25,133 nucleotides of DNA from UBA1046 sp964624395. GTDB lineage: Bacteria; Bacillota; Clostridia; Saccharofermentanales; DTU023. The DNA lies in assembly GCA_964624395.1 (NCBI GenBank), contig CAZUWY010000023.1, forward strand, positions 1 to 25,133, in the 5' to 3' direction. Below are positions 1 to 7,369 of this stretch, piece by piece. The number at the start of each line of letters is the position of its first letter. Position 1 is the stretch's first letter. The notes beneath the pieces are model-generated. The model saw nothing but the letters and a program-made list of their open reading frames with translations, ran no database searches and had not been told where the DNA came from. The position numbers and the translations under genes are program-made.

Positions 1-1708
1 GAATGCCGGAGCTGTGGCAGAGGGCAATGGATTCTTTGGCTTCTTTTCTGGCCGGATCAATCATGCCCATCAAACCAACAAACACCAGCTCTTCTTCGGG
101 AGACTGGTAACTGTTGTCTTCGTGTTCTCCGTAGGCAAAGGCCAGCACTCGCAAAGCTTGCTTGGCCAGCAGATTATTTACTTTTAAGATTTCTTCCCTG
201 TCAGCTAAAGTTAAGGGAAGAGCCTGATCTTCGGTCATAATCTTCTGGCAGCGTTCCAAGATTATATCCGGTGCCCCTTTGGTTAAAGATAAATAGCCGC
301 CCAAACTGTCATGAAAGACCGTCATCATTTTGCGCTCAGAATCAAAGGGCAGATCACCGCGTCTGGGATGCTCATGTTTTGTCTGTTCAAAATCCAAACC
401 CGCCTTGGCGGCAACACTGAGCATTGCCCCCTCGGTGGGATCGCCAAGCACTGTCCACTGCTCCCCGGAAACAAGCTGGGCATCATTGCATAAAAGTCCT
501 ATCTCCAACAAGCGCTGTAAAACCGGAGCCGAAGAAAGAGAGATTATTTCCTCTTCACTATTTTTGATCTCCCCGGTGGGAGCATAACCTACGCCGGAAA
601 CAGAATACTCTTGGCCAGCGGCATAAAGTCTGGTTACGGTCATCTCATTTTGAGTAAGCGTCCCGGTCTTATCTGAGCAGATCGTATCTACACTGCCCAG
701 AGTCTCAACAGCTAGAAGTCTTTTGACAATGGCATTCTTCTTGGCCATGCGATTCATCCCCAGGGCCAGGACAATAGTGACGACAGCAGGTAGGCCCTCC
801 GGAATGGCTGCGACAGCAAGGCTCACTGCTGTCAAGAAAAGATCCAGGGTATCTCCGCCTTGCCAAAGGCCTACACCAAAGACAATGGCGCTAACCAGCA
901 GGCAGATGATGCCTAATATTTTCCCCAGCTGGTTGAGATTTTTTTGCAAGGGAGTCATCTCAGCGACTATCCCCTTTAATCTACTGGCAATTTTGCCCAC
1001 TTCAGTATGATCAGCTGTTAATACGACAACTCCCGTACCTTTGCCGTATGTTATTGAGGTACTGGCAAAGACCATATTGCTTCTGTCGCCGATTCCCTGC
1101 GGCCCATCCAATTGCCTTGCGGCATCTTTTTCTGCCGGGATGGATTCACCCGTTAAAGCAGCCTCCTCGGCCTGAAGATTTGAGCTTTTAAGCAGCCGGA
1201 TATCTGCCGGAACAACATCTCCCGCTTCCAGATAAACAATATCTCCTGCCACCAGATCAGAGGCATCAATGGAGAGCTGCCGCCCTGCCCTGATTACTCT
1301 GGCGTGGGGGGCTGACATTTTCTGCAAAGCCTCGATGGCCTTTTCCGCCCTGCCTTCCTGGATTACACCCAGTACCGCATTGATGATTACAATGGCAATA
1401 ATAATCAGGGCGTCGGCAATCTCTCCCATCACACCAGAGATAACTGCAGCAATGATCAGGATCATGATCATGAAATCCATGAATTGATTAATGAATTTTT
1501 GCAGCAGGGATTCCTTTTTCTCTTCTGACAAAGTATTGGCTCCCAGCTCTTTCAATCTGGCCGCCGCCTCGCCGTCAGTCAGCCCCTTTTCAGGATCTGT
1601 TTCCAGCTCACTGATGATATCCTCGCTGTCTTTTAAGTAAAGAATATCGCCGTCCAAGGCGATTTTGTTATCGCTGTCCGGCAACCATGGCTTAAGTTGA
1701 TCTTTCAA
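1..1708 (-). CDS. P2A-type (SERCA-like) cation-transporting P-type ATPase, 3' end cut by the window
   Basis: The first 569 residues of an ATPase that would usually be about 880-900 aa; the C-terminal part, including M5-M10, lies beyond position 1. It should pump a divalent cation, most likely Ca2+, across the membrane using an aspartyl-phosphate intermediate. Visible motifs are TGES (E188, actuator domain), AAIPEGLP in M4 (E304), the phosphorylation site DKTGT (D346) and KGAP in the nucleotide domain. The 42-residue spacing from the M4 glutamate to the phosphorylated aspartate is the same as in SERCA, and PEGLP is the P2A form of the M4 motif. The start is a TTG at 1708, chosen because AGGAGG sits 6 bases upstream and no ATG fits. 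It follows the CorC-like gene by 25 bp, so the two are probably cotranscribed. Ca2+ specificity is inference, because the M5/M6 ligands are outside the window. Confidence 0.93.
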   Translation of the reverse strand, partial: MKDQLKPWLPDSDNKIALDGDILYLKDSEDIISELETDPEKGLTDGEAAARLKELGANTLSEEKKESLLQKFINQFMDFMIMILIIAAVISGVMGEIADALIIIAIVIINAVLGVIQEGRAEKAIEALQKMSAPHARVIRAGRQLSIDASDLVAGDIVYLEAGDVVPADIRLLKSSNLQAEEAALTGESIPAEKDAARQLDGPQGIGDRSNMVFASTSITYGKGTGVVVLTADHTEVGKIASRLKGIVAEMTPLQKNLNQLGKILGIICLLVSAIVFGVGLWQGGDTLDLFLTAVSLAVAAIPEGLPAVVTIVLALGMNRMAKKNAIVKRLLAVETLGSVDTICSDKTGTLTQNEMTVTRLYAAGQEYSVSGVGYAPTGEIKNSEEEIISLSSAPVLQRLLEIGLLCNDAQLVSGEQWTVLGDPTEGAMLSVAAKAGLDFEQTKHEHPRRGDLPFDSERKMMTVFHDSLGGYLSLTKGAPDIILERCQKIMTEDQALPLTLADREEILKVNNLLAKQALRVLAFAYGEHEDNSYQSPEEELVFVGLMGMIDPARKEAKESIALCHSSGI

Positions 1709-1733
1709 TCTGCCCTCCTGACTAGTTGTAATT

Positions 1734-3128
1734 TTAGTCAATTTTAATATCTGCTTCGGGATCTACCACATCCAGCCTGATTTTGGCGATCCGCTTTTCA
1801 TCCATTTCCAGTACTTTGAATTTAAGATTCTGGTATTTAATCTCCGGCCGGGCGTCCGGTTCCGGTATGTAACCCAAAAGGCTGAGCACAAAGCCGGCTA
1901 TGGTGTCAAAATCGTCATCATCTTCCAATTCAGCCAGCTCCGGCACATACTCTCCAGCTTCCGCAGGAGTTAAAAGGCCGTTTAACAGATAGCTGCCGTC
2001 AGGATTAATAATGACATCTTCATCCGGTGCATCATATTCATCCTCAATATTGCCGACAATTTCCTCCAGGAGATCCTCGATGGTGATGATCCCTTCAGTA
2101 CCGCCGTACTCATCGATAACCACGGCCAGAGAAAGTCGATTTTTTTGCATCTCCTTAAAAAGGATGTTTATCTGCTTGCTTTCGGGTACGAAATAGGCCT
2201 CACGGATAATATTTTCGAGTTTGAACTCTGCCTTTTCATCATCTTTAATCCCCAGCAAATCCTTGATATATAGGACCCCGACAATATTATCTACATCTTC
2301 TTTATAAACAGGAATCCTGGAAAATCTGGAATTGGCCGCAGCTTCTCTGGTCGTCTCATAATCCGAATCCAGCTGCAAGGCAATAATATTTGTTCTGGGG
2401 GTCATAATCTCTGAAACTTCCTTGTCGTCGAAAGAGAAGATATTTTTAATCAAGGTGACATCTTCAAGCTGAATATCTCCGCTTCTTGCCCCTGCTTCAG
2501 ACAGGATGCAAATCTCCTCCTCTGTCACCCGATCCTTATCCTTGTTCGGATCTATCCGCAGAATCTTCAGCACCAGGCCGGCAGATAAATCCAAAAATTT
2601 GGCAAAGGGTTTTACCAGTCTGTCAATTAAGATTAAAAGACCGACGAAGCTGCGGGAGAATTTTTCCGGATTGTTGATGGCAATTCTTTTCGGCACCAGC
2701 TCGCCCAGCACCAAAGAAAAATAAGACAAGATAATGGTGATAACAATCACACTGATGGTCATCAGATATTCTTTTTGCAAAGAGGGGTCAAACAAGGAAA
2801 ACAAAAGACCGGAGAGATTCTTGGAAGCAAAGGCAGAAGATAAAAAGCCCGCCAGAGTGATAATAATCTGGACGGTGGCCAAAAAGCCACCCTTGTTTTC
2901 CAGCAGATAAAGAAGCTTTCTGGCCGTGCCGTCATTTTCCTCTGCTGCTTTTCTGATCTTATTGTCATTTAAGGTAATTATCGCCATCTCTGAGGCAGAG
3001 AAAAAAGCATTGATTAAGATAAGTAGAAAAATCAGGGACAGATCCAGCAGCAAACGGCCCACACGCAGATCAGCGGCTGCTGCAGCCAGCGCCGCAATAA
3101 TACTGTGAGAGCTATCAATTCCTTCCAC
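1734..3128 (-). CDS. HlyC/CorC family transporter (CNNM domain, CBS pair, CorC_HlyC domain)
   Basis: A 464-aa membrane protein of the CorC/CNNM group, linked in this family to Mg2+/Co2+ efflux and divalent cation homeostasis. Domains in order: an N-terminal CNNM (DUF21) transmembrane domain over about residues 25-200 containing FFSASEMAI and LGELVPKRIA; a CBS pair starting near VSEIMTPRTNIIAL and continuing through VVIDEYGGTEGIITIEDLL; and a C-terminal CorC_HlyC domain (about 375-464). The length is typical. The start is GTG at 3128, with GGAG about 11 bases upstream. The gene is first in a probable operon with the P-type ATPase, which suggests linked control of a divalent cation. It is divergent from the SRAP gene across 228 bp. 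The transported ion cannot be read from the sequence. The older name hemolysin reflects family naming and is not evidence for a toxin. Confidence 0.93.
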   Translation of the reverse strand: MEGIDSSHSIIAALAAAAADLRVGRLLLDLSLIFLLILINAFFSASEMAIITLNDNKIRKAAEENDGTARKLLYLLENKGGFLATVQIIITLAGFLSSAFASKNLSGLLFSLFDPSLQKEYLMTISVIVITIILSYFSLVLGELVPKRIAINNPEKFSRSFVGLLILIDRLVKPFAKFLDLSAGLVLKILRIDPNKDKDRVTEEEICILSEAGARSGDIQLEDVTLIKNIFSFDDKEVSEIMTPRTNIIALQLDSDYETTREAAANSRFSRIPVYKEDVDNIVGVLYIKDLLGIKDDEKAEFKLENIIREAYFVPESKQINILFKEMQKNRLSLAVVIDEYGGTEGIITIEDLLEEIVGNIEDEYDAPDEDVIINPDGSYLLNGLLTPAEAGEYVPELAELEDDDDFDTIAGFVLSLLGYIPEPDARPEIKYQNLKFKVLEMDEKRIAKIRLDVVDPEADIKID

Positions 3129-3356
3129 TCAAAGATCTCCGTTTCGCCGGCTCAAGAGCAGTAATTAAAACTTAGCTCAACTTGCTCTTCAGAATAATTT
3201 CCTCTCAACCGGACAATAACAATACAATTTATCAGCTCCGGATGCAAGTAGGCGATTTTGAGAAAATATTAGCATAAATACTGAATTAACAGCAAATGAT
3301 GATCTCATCTTATGCTATGATCAAGAAAATCTCTCCGGCGGGGATGTAAAGTAATC

Positions 3357-4001
3357 ATGTGTGGAAGATATGTTTTTGACAGCGAGATTGAACCTACCCG
3401 AATAATTCTTAGTTATATAGAAAGCCGCTTCGGTCCTGAAAGAGCGGCTAGACTTAAAACCGGTGAAATTTTTCCCTCTAGCAGTGCAGCTGTTATTTTG
3501 ACAGCCAAAAACGACCCCTTAAATCCCGAAGGCATAAATATTGAAGAGGGCAAAAACGGCGCCCAGCTGATTGCGTTCCCTATGGTCTGGGGTTTTCCCG
3601 CCATCAAAACTGGCAAAGCTCTGATTAATGCCAGGCAAGAGACAATAACTGAAAAGCCAAGTTTTAAGGAGTCCTACCGAAGCAGGCGCTGCGTCATTCC
3701 TACGACCGGTTTTATTGAATGGAGCCATGATGACAAAGGCAGAGCAGTTGATAAATATCTTTTCCAAGCAGCCGGCCAGGATATGCTTTTTTTGGCTGGC
3801 ATCTATACCTACATAGATAAGATATTTCGTTTTGTCATCCTCACAACTGCCGCTAATCAAAGCCTGATTGATATCCACCACCGCCAGCCCCTGATCATCC
3901 CACAAAAAAAGATCAGCTCTTGGATAGATGATCCAATAAGCGCAGACGAGCTGAGAAATGATCCGGGACCGGAATTGATCCGGGATTTGTATACCAGCTA
4001 A
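3357..4001 (+). CDS. SRAP-domain abasic-site processing protein (YedK/HMCES family)
   Basis: A 214-aa single-domain protein. SRAP proteins form a covalent thiazolidine crosslink through Cys2 with abasic sites in single-stranded DNA, protecting them during replication. The catalytic set is present: Cys2 in MCGRY (the start is fixed because Met must be removed to expose it), N91 in NARQET, E121 in GFIEW and H174 in IHHRQP. RRCVIPTTGFIEW is the usual central signature. One departure is Gln in the RQP motif where most relatives have RMP. The ribosome binding site is weak: GGGG lies about 13 bases upstream. The gene is probably followed in the same transcript by the GNAT gene 77 bp downstream. No SOS-type operator was recognised upstream. 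Function is by family; confidence in the family is high. Confidence 0.94.
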   Translation: MCGRYVFDSEIEPTRIILSYIESRFGPERAARLKTGEIFPSSSAAVILTAKNDPLNPEGINIEEGKNGAQLIAFPMVWGFPAIKTGKALINARQETITEKPSFKESYRSRRCVIPTTGFIEWSHDDKGRAVDKYLFQAAGQDMLFLAGIYTYIDKIFRFVILTTAANQSLIDIHHRQPLIIPQKKISSWIDDPISADELRNDPGPELIRDLYTS

Positions 4002-4078
4002 TTTGCTTAAGAACAAAAAAACAAAATGATCTAACTTGAGTTTTGCCAATAAAAATAACCTCTTCAAAAGGAGCAAGC

Positions 4079-4588
4079 ATGATAGAGCAGATAGAAATTC
4101 GCGAAGCCAGCCCTGAAGACGCCGCCGCAATCCTGGATTATTACAAAATAGTTGGCGGCGAAACCCATAATCTTTCCTTTGGCTCTGAAGGAAAGCCAAT
4201 ATCTCTGGAGGAGGAAAAAGTGTATCTGGCCGATCTTTTGGCCGCAAAAAGATCTGTAGCTTACCTAGCTCTCTTAGCTGGTGAAATAATTGCCAAAGCC
4301 TCGATCAGCAATTTCAGCAGAGAAAGGCTAAAGCACAAAGCTTATGTGGCCATAAGCGTTAAAAAAGACTACTGGGGTGTGGGTATCGGCACTCTCTTGA
4401 TGGAAAAGCTGATCACTTTTGCCCAAAAGGCGGGTCTTGAGCTTTTAACTCTGGATGTTTTATCTGAAAATCAAAGAGCTATTTCCATCTATGAAAAACT
4501 GGGCTTCGAAAGATATGGCAGGCTGGAAAAATCTAATCTTATTGAGGGTAAATACTACTCTACCGATGCAATGAAGCTCGATTTATAA
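4079..4588 (+). CDS. GNAT family N-acetyltransferase
   Basis: A 169-aa acetyltransferase that would move an acetyl group from acetyl-CoA to an amine; the substrate is unknown. The core GNAT elements are visible: strand 4 with the CoA pyrophosphate loop in KKDYWGVGIGTLLMEKLI (Q/RxxGxG/A-like, GVGIG here), then LDVLSENQRAISIYEKLGF, the usual motif B with the Asn and Tyr near the catalytic site. The start is ATG 4079, because AAAGGAG lies 6 bases upstream; the frame is open back to a TTG at 4043, but that has no ribosome binding site. The N-terminus IEIREASPEDAAAILDYY is a normal GNAT beginning. It lies 77 bp after the SRAP gene on the same strand, so readthrough is likely. RimI-type protein acetylation or antibiotic modification are both possible and cannot be separated here. 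Confidence 0.9.
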   Translation: MIEQIEIREASPEDAAAILDYYKIVGGETHNLSFGSEGKPISLEEEKVYLADLLAAKRSVAYLALLAGEIIAKASISNFSRERLKHKAYVAISVKKDYWGVGIGTLLMEKLITFAQKAGLELLTLDVLSENQRAISIYEKLGFERYGRLEKSNLIEGKYYSTDAMKLDL

Positions 4589-4710
4589 ATTTTGCAGCCC
4601 TTTGCTCGAACTAAAACTGCATGATGGTTAAAGGGATAAATCTTAACTGGGATATTTTCAAGACTTAAGGAAAAGAAACGCTAATCTCTAAAAGCTTGGC
4701 AAGGGATAAA

Positions 4711-4839
4711 TTAATCGTCAAAGAAATTAAAGAGAATTTTAGAAATAAGCCGCAGGCCACCCCTAACTAGCAACAGGCCAAGATAGAGCACTGTTCCGAG
4801 AATGAGGCCACTAATAATTGATTTGATAAAACCTAACAT
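4711..4839 (-). CDS. Predicted 42-aa single-span membrane protein (small ORF)
   Basis: A short open frame running ATG to TAA. The product starts MLGFIKSIISG, continues with a hydrophobic helix (about residues 4-25, rich in Leu, Ile and Gly), then RGGLRLISKILFNFF, and ends in two aspartates. AAGGA lies 6 bases before the ATG, in the position used by other genes here. The helix is followed by three basic residues (R26, R30, K34), so the C-terminal half is amphipathic and probably faces the cytoplasm. It stands alone in a long AT-rich gap between the GNAT gene and the cyclotransferase-like gene. I recognise no family. Small membrane proteins of this kind can be regulators, toxins of type I systems or subunits of larger complexes, and nothing here decides between them. 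No antisense RNA promoter or toxin-type leader was recognised. Confidence 0.5.
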   Translation of the reverse strand: MLGFIKSIISGLILGTVLYLGLLLVRGGLRLISKILFNFFDD

Positions 4840-5226
4840 TATTGTTCCTTATTTATCTAAATTGAAACAGTAATTATCTATATTATTATTTTACTAAATT
4901 TCTAAGCTTAAGAGTTGAAATTTTTAAGCATCTTTAGCAATCAAGGCTTAACATAATTTCAATATCAACCCTAGCTTCTTAGCATTAAGTCCGATAATTT
5001 TCGCACAATTAAAAGAATGCTTAAGCTTTCACTGCGCAGAATATATCTAAAAAAGAATCAGTAAAAAAATCTCTGCTCAAAACTATTATAAATTAATAAA
5101 AGAGAGCAACGATTATCTGAAAAACTCAGATTTACTGCGGTGCCATGAAAATTAAAAACTCAAAAAAGCCTGCCGGGTATCTCCAGACAGTTGCCTGAAT
5201 ATTTATTAAGAACTAACTAAAATAGC
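4840..5226. other. AT-rich intergenic region, no gene seen
   Basis: 387 bp between the small membrane-protein ORF and the cyclotransferase-like gene. It is very AT-rich, with stop codons in all frames. It should hold the promoter of the small ORF, but no box pair close to consensus was found. No tRNA, strong hairpin or repeat was recognised. Confidence 0.5.
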
Positions 5227-5622
5227 TTAGTACTGATCAAGATTTTTTTGCCAGGGCTGATCCTCATACGCTATCTTTTCATACTGATCAACCGGGCAAT
5301 TATAAACATAGATATAGGCTTTGTATTCATTGCCCTTGATATCATTCACCAAGACGCATTCTCTTATGTACAATTCGCCTTCCATCTCATACTCATCTAA
5401 AGCGGGCAGCATGTCCTTGGTTATTAAATAAAGTTCGCCTTTAACCTTTGAACCTTCCTCTTTTACGATCCCCGGGCAAGCCCCCACATCATAGAGGCCG
5501 TAGCCTGTCAAAACAGCCTCCTCAATAAATTCGGCCTCTTTGAGATAAATGCTTCCTTGTTCATAAGCTTTCATCAATGTGCCATATACAAATAAATAAT
5601 AGCTCTCTTGGATTTTTGTCAT
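5227..5622 (-). CDS. Gamma-glutamylcyclotransferase-fold (AIG2/GGCT-like) protein
   Basis: 131 aa. The fold is known from gamma-glutamylcyclotransferase and gamma-glutamylamine cyclotransferase, which release 5-oxoproline. Visible features are the substrate loop LFVYGTLMK (residues 10-18), the strand KGELYLIT and the catalytic region LDEYEMEGELYIRE, where E79 matches the position of the general acid/base Glu in LDxxEG proteins; one extra residue lies between this Glu and the usual Gly. YIRECVLV and KAYIYVYN complete the barrel. Length is normal for the bacterial branch. The ATG at 5622 has AGAGGA 7 bases upstream. It is monocistronic, with no same-strand neighbour close by. Bacterial members often have unknown substrates, so the enzyme activity is not certain. 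Confidence 0.88.
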   Translation of the reverse strand: MTKIQESYYLFVYGTLMKAYEQGSIYLKEAEFIEEAVLTGYGLYDVGACPGIVKEEGSKVKGELYLITKDMLPALDEYEMEGELYIRECVLVNDIKGNEYKAYIYVYNCPVDQYEKIAYEDQPWQKNLDQY

Positions 5623-6035
5623 CTAGCAATCCTCTCTTGATTGAATTCTTCAAATAGCAGATCAAGTTGCCAATCCCCTGCCAGGATCTGCCAAAATATC
5701 TTTTTTACTGGCAATATAATACGAATAAATGGAGATTTTTTCAGCTACTTTTGCTGCTTTATTTGTAATTGCTAGCTCGTCTTTTACTTAATTTATCTTC
5801 TTGTTATTAGAGGCTGACTAAACCCACCTAGTATTTACGGCGACAAAAGGACTGAAGAGATTAAAATTTTGCTTCATTGGCGCAGGTGGAAAGCAAAGTA
5901 GGAATTGTTTGCGAGAGAAAATTGCAGCCGCTAAAACATGCCGAAAAAGCTAGCTAAAATTTAAAAAGAGTGCATAATTAGAGCAGTTCTTCTTTAGATA
6001 ATTATATTGGCGATTTTTTAAGGAGTTATTAACCT
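5623..6035. other. Intergenic region between divergent genes, no gene seen
   Basis: 413 bp between the cyclotransferase-like gene (minus) and the OB-like membrane protein gene (plus); it must contain both promoters. TTGCCA near 5668 and TGGCAA near 5719 form a small inverted repeat, and TATAAT follows it at once on the plus strand, but no -35 box is found 16-18 bp upstream. AAGGAG at about 6019 belongs to the downstream gene. No ORF with a ribosome binding site and no RNA gene was recognised. Confidence 0.45.
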
Positions 6036-6626
6036 ATGGACAATGAACCCAAAAGAAAATCTAAAGGCCTGTTTAGTTTTCTCAGCGCTAATATGTGTGT
6101 CGGCGATTCTTGTGCAAATTCTGCCAGCAGCAAAAAACCAGAACAAAAAAGTAATAAATCCTGGTTTGGCATAATTGCAGCAGTGATTGTGATTGCTTTG
6201 ATGATCTACAACGCCGTCATGGACAATAAAGTGCAAAAGCAAAGAGCAAGCGAAATAGATCAAGCACAAGCAGAAACAATCAAAGAAGATCTTAAAAGAG
6301 AAGACTATGCGGCGATAGAATATGTCGCCCTCCTTAAAGCGGCAGATGAATACAAAGGAAAAAAGATAACAATAAACGGAGAATTTCTTGAAGAGATTGC
6401 TTTAGAAGAAGAAGGAAAAGAGAACAGTTATCTGTTCGTGGCCATTGAAAACGACCGTTCTATCGAAGCTATGTTTTTTGCCAGCAGCAAGGAGAATCTT
6501 GATCTCTCATCCGGAGATAGGCTGAAACTTTACGGAGAATATCTGGGGCGAAAAGAATTTTCCGGCCCTGGCAAGGAAGACATGAATCTGCCCTGGCTCA
6601 AAATCGAATACTTTGAGCAAGATTAG
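6036..6626 (+). CDS. Single-pass membrane protein with possible OB-fold (tRNA_anti-like) domain
   Basis: 196 aa, function unknown. Layout: a basic N-terminal segment with two cysteines (C21 and C26, CVGDSC), one membrane span at about residues 43-61 (WFGIIAAVIVIALMIYNAVM), a charged helical linker (about 62-95), then a C-terminal domain. That domain has the pattern EYKGKKITINGEFLE ... GDRLKLYGEYLG ... LPWLKIEYFE, which resembles the tRNA_anti-like OB-fold group found on many bacterial surface proteins, where it is not known to bind nucleic acid. The basic N-terminus suggests an N-in topology with the domain outside. AAGGAG lies 10 bases before the ATG. The gene stands alone and is convergent with the DUF47 gene. 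The OB assignment is a judgement from pattern and should be tested by structure prediction. Confidence 0.75.
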   Translation: MDNEPKRKSKGLFSFLSANMCVGDSCANSASSKKPEQKSNKSWFGIIAAVIVIALMIYNAVMDNKVQKQRASEIDQAQAETIKEDLKREDYAAIEYVALLKAADEYKGKKITINGEFLEEIALEEEGKENSYLFVAIENDRSIEAMFFASSKENLDLSSGDRLKLYGEYLGRKEFSGPGKEDMNLPWLKIEYFEQD

Positions 6627-6727
6627 TAAATTATCTTTAATCATTAGATTATTTATAGCGGGCAGATATTTTCTCCGCTAGTGGCAAAGTTTTGCGCCGG
6701 ATCAAAAGGGATATTTTCCCAGCTGCT

Positions 6728-7348
6728 TTAGCTGTTTTTCATCAAAACACTTTGAATCAGCTCAGCCACATTTTCAAAAGCATCACAGCTGCGCTCCATC
6801 CGGTTAAAGAGCTCAGTCCAGGCCTGGATCAAAACAGGATCAGTCTCTTCTGTATAGAGGCGGCGGATGGCATGCACATAAATGGCATCCCCCTCACCTT
6901 CCAGACGGTTGATTTCAATAATATGATCATTAATGCGCTCTGATTTTCTGAAATTTTTAAACTCTGCCATCATCCGCGTCATCTCCAAGGCACATTTTTT
7001 GAAGATTTCTACAAATTCGAAGGATTCTTTGCGCAAACCAGTGATATTAAACATATAAAGGCGCATGACAACATCCTCTAGCTCATCTATCACCTCGTCA
7101 ATTTCATGGGCAATCTTAGCGATATCCTCACGATCAATCGGCGTGATAAATTCACGGGCCAGTGCACGGCTGATCTTGTGATGCTCCTCATCGGCAGAAT
7201 GTTCCAATTCGTGCATTTCCAGCAGTATCTCTTCGATTTCATCTGGATGGAAATCCTTAAATATCCGTTCAACAACCTCAACGCCTCTGACAACATAGTC
7301 AGTCTGAGCTGTCAGCCTATCAAAATAATTATTACGTTTTTTTGCCAT
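6728..7348 (-). CDS. DUF47 / PhoU-like Pit accessory protein
   Basis: 206 aa, all-helical. DUF47 proteins resemble PhoU, bind metal through acidic and His residues on long helices, and are almost always encoded beside a Pit phosphate transporter, which they are thought to modulate. The sequence shows the family pattern: NNYFDRLTAQTDYVVRGVEVV at the N-terminus, then ELEHSADEEHHKISRAL and FITPIDREDIAKIAHEIDEVIDELED, with the clustered E/D/H metal ligands typical of PhoU repeats. The ATG at 7348 has AAGGGAAGG about 8 bases upstream; another ATG 5 bases further up is out of frame. It is the second gene after pit, with a 21-bp gap, so the two are coexpressed and very likely translationally close. 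It acts at the cytoplasmic face of the membrane by inference. Confidence 0.93.
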   Translation of the reverse strand: MAKKRNNYFDRLTAQTDYVVRGVEVVERIFKDFHPDEIEEILLEMHELEHSADEEHHKISRALAREFITPIDREDIAKIAHEIDEVIDELEDVVMRLYMFNITGLRKESFEFVEIFKKCALEMTRMMAEFKNFRKSERINDHIIEINRLEGEGDAIYVHAIRRLYTEETDPVLIQAWTELFNRMERSCDAFENVAELIQSVLMKNS

Positions 7349-7369
7349 TTCATTTGCCTTCCCTTGAGA

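Noticed and set aside
3129..3356. Promoters for the divergent corC-like and SRAP genes
   Set aside because: A TTGCAT-17-TATTGT pair on the minus strand and TATGAT at 3316 on the plus strand were seen, but neither has enough consensus matches to be called.
3519..4247. Open frame of 242 codons on the minus strand
   Set aside because: It is antisense to both the SRAP and GNAT genes, whose catalytic motifs are clear; it has no ribosome binding site and no recognisable domain.
6720..6739. Short hairpin CAGCT/AGCTG followed by TTTTT on the plus strand after the OB-like gene
   Set aside because: The stem is only 5 bp and the tail lies within the 3' end of the DUF47 gene, so it is too weak to call a terminator.
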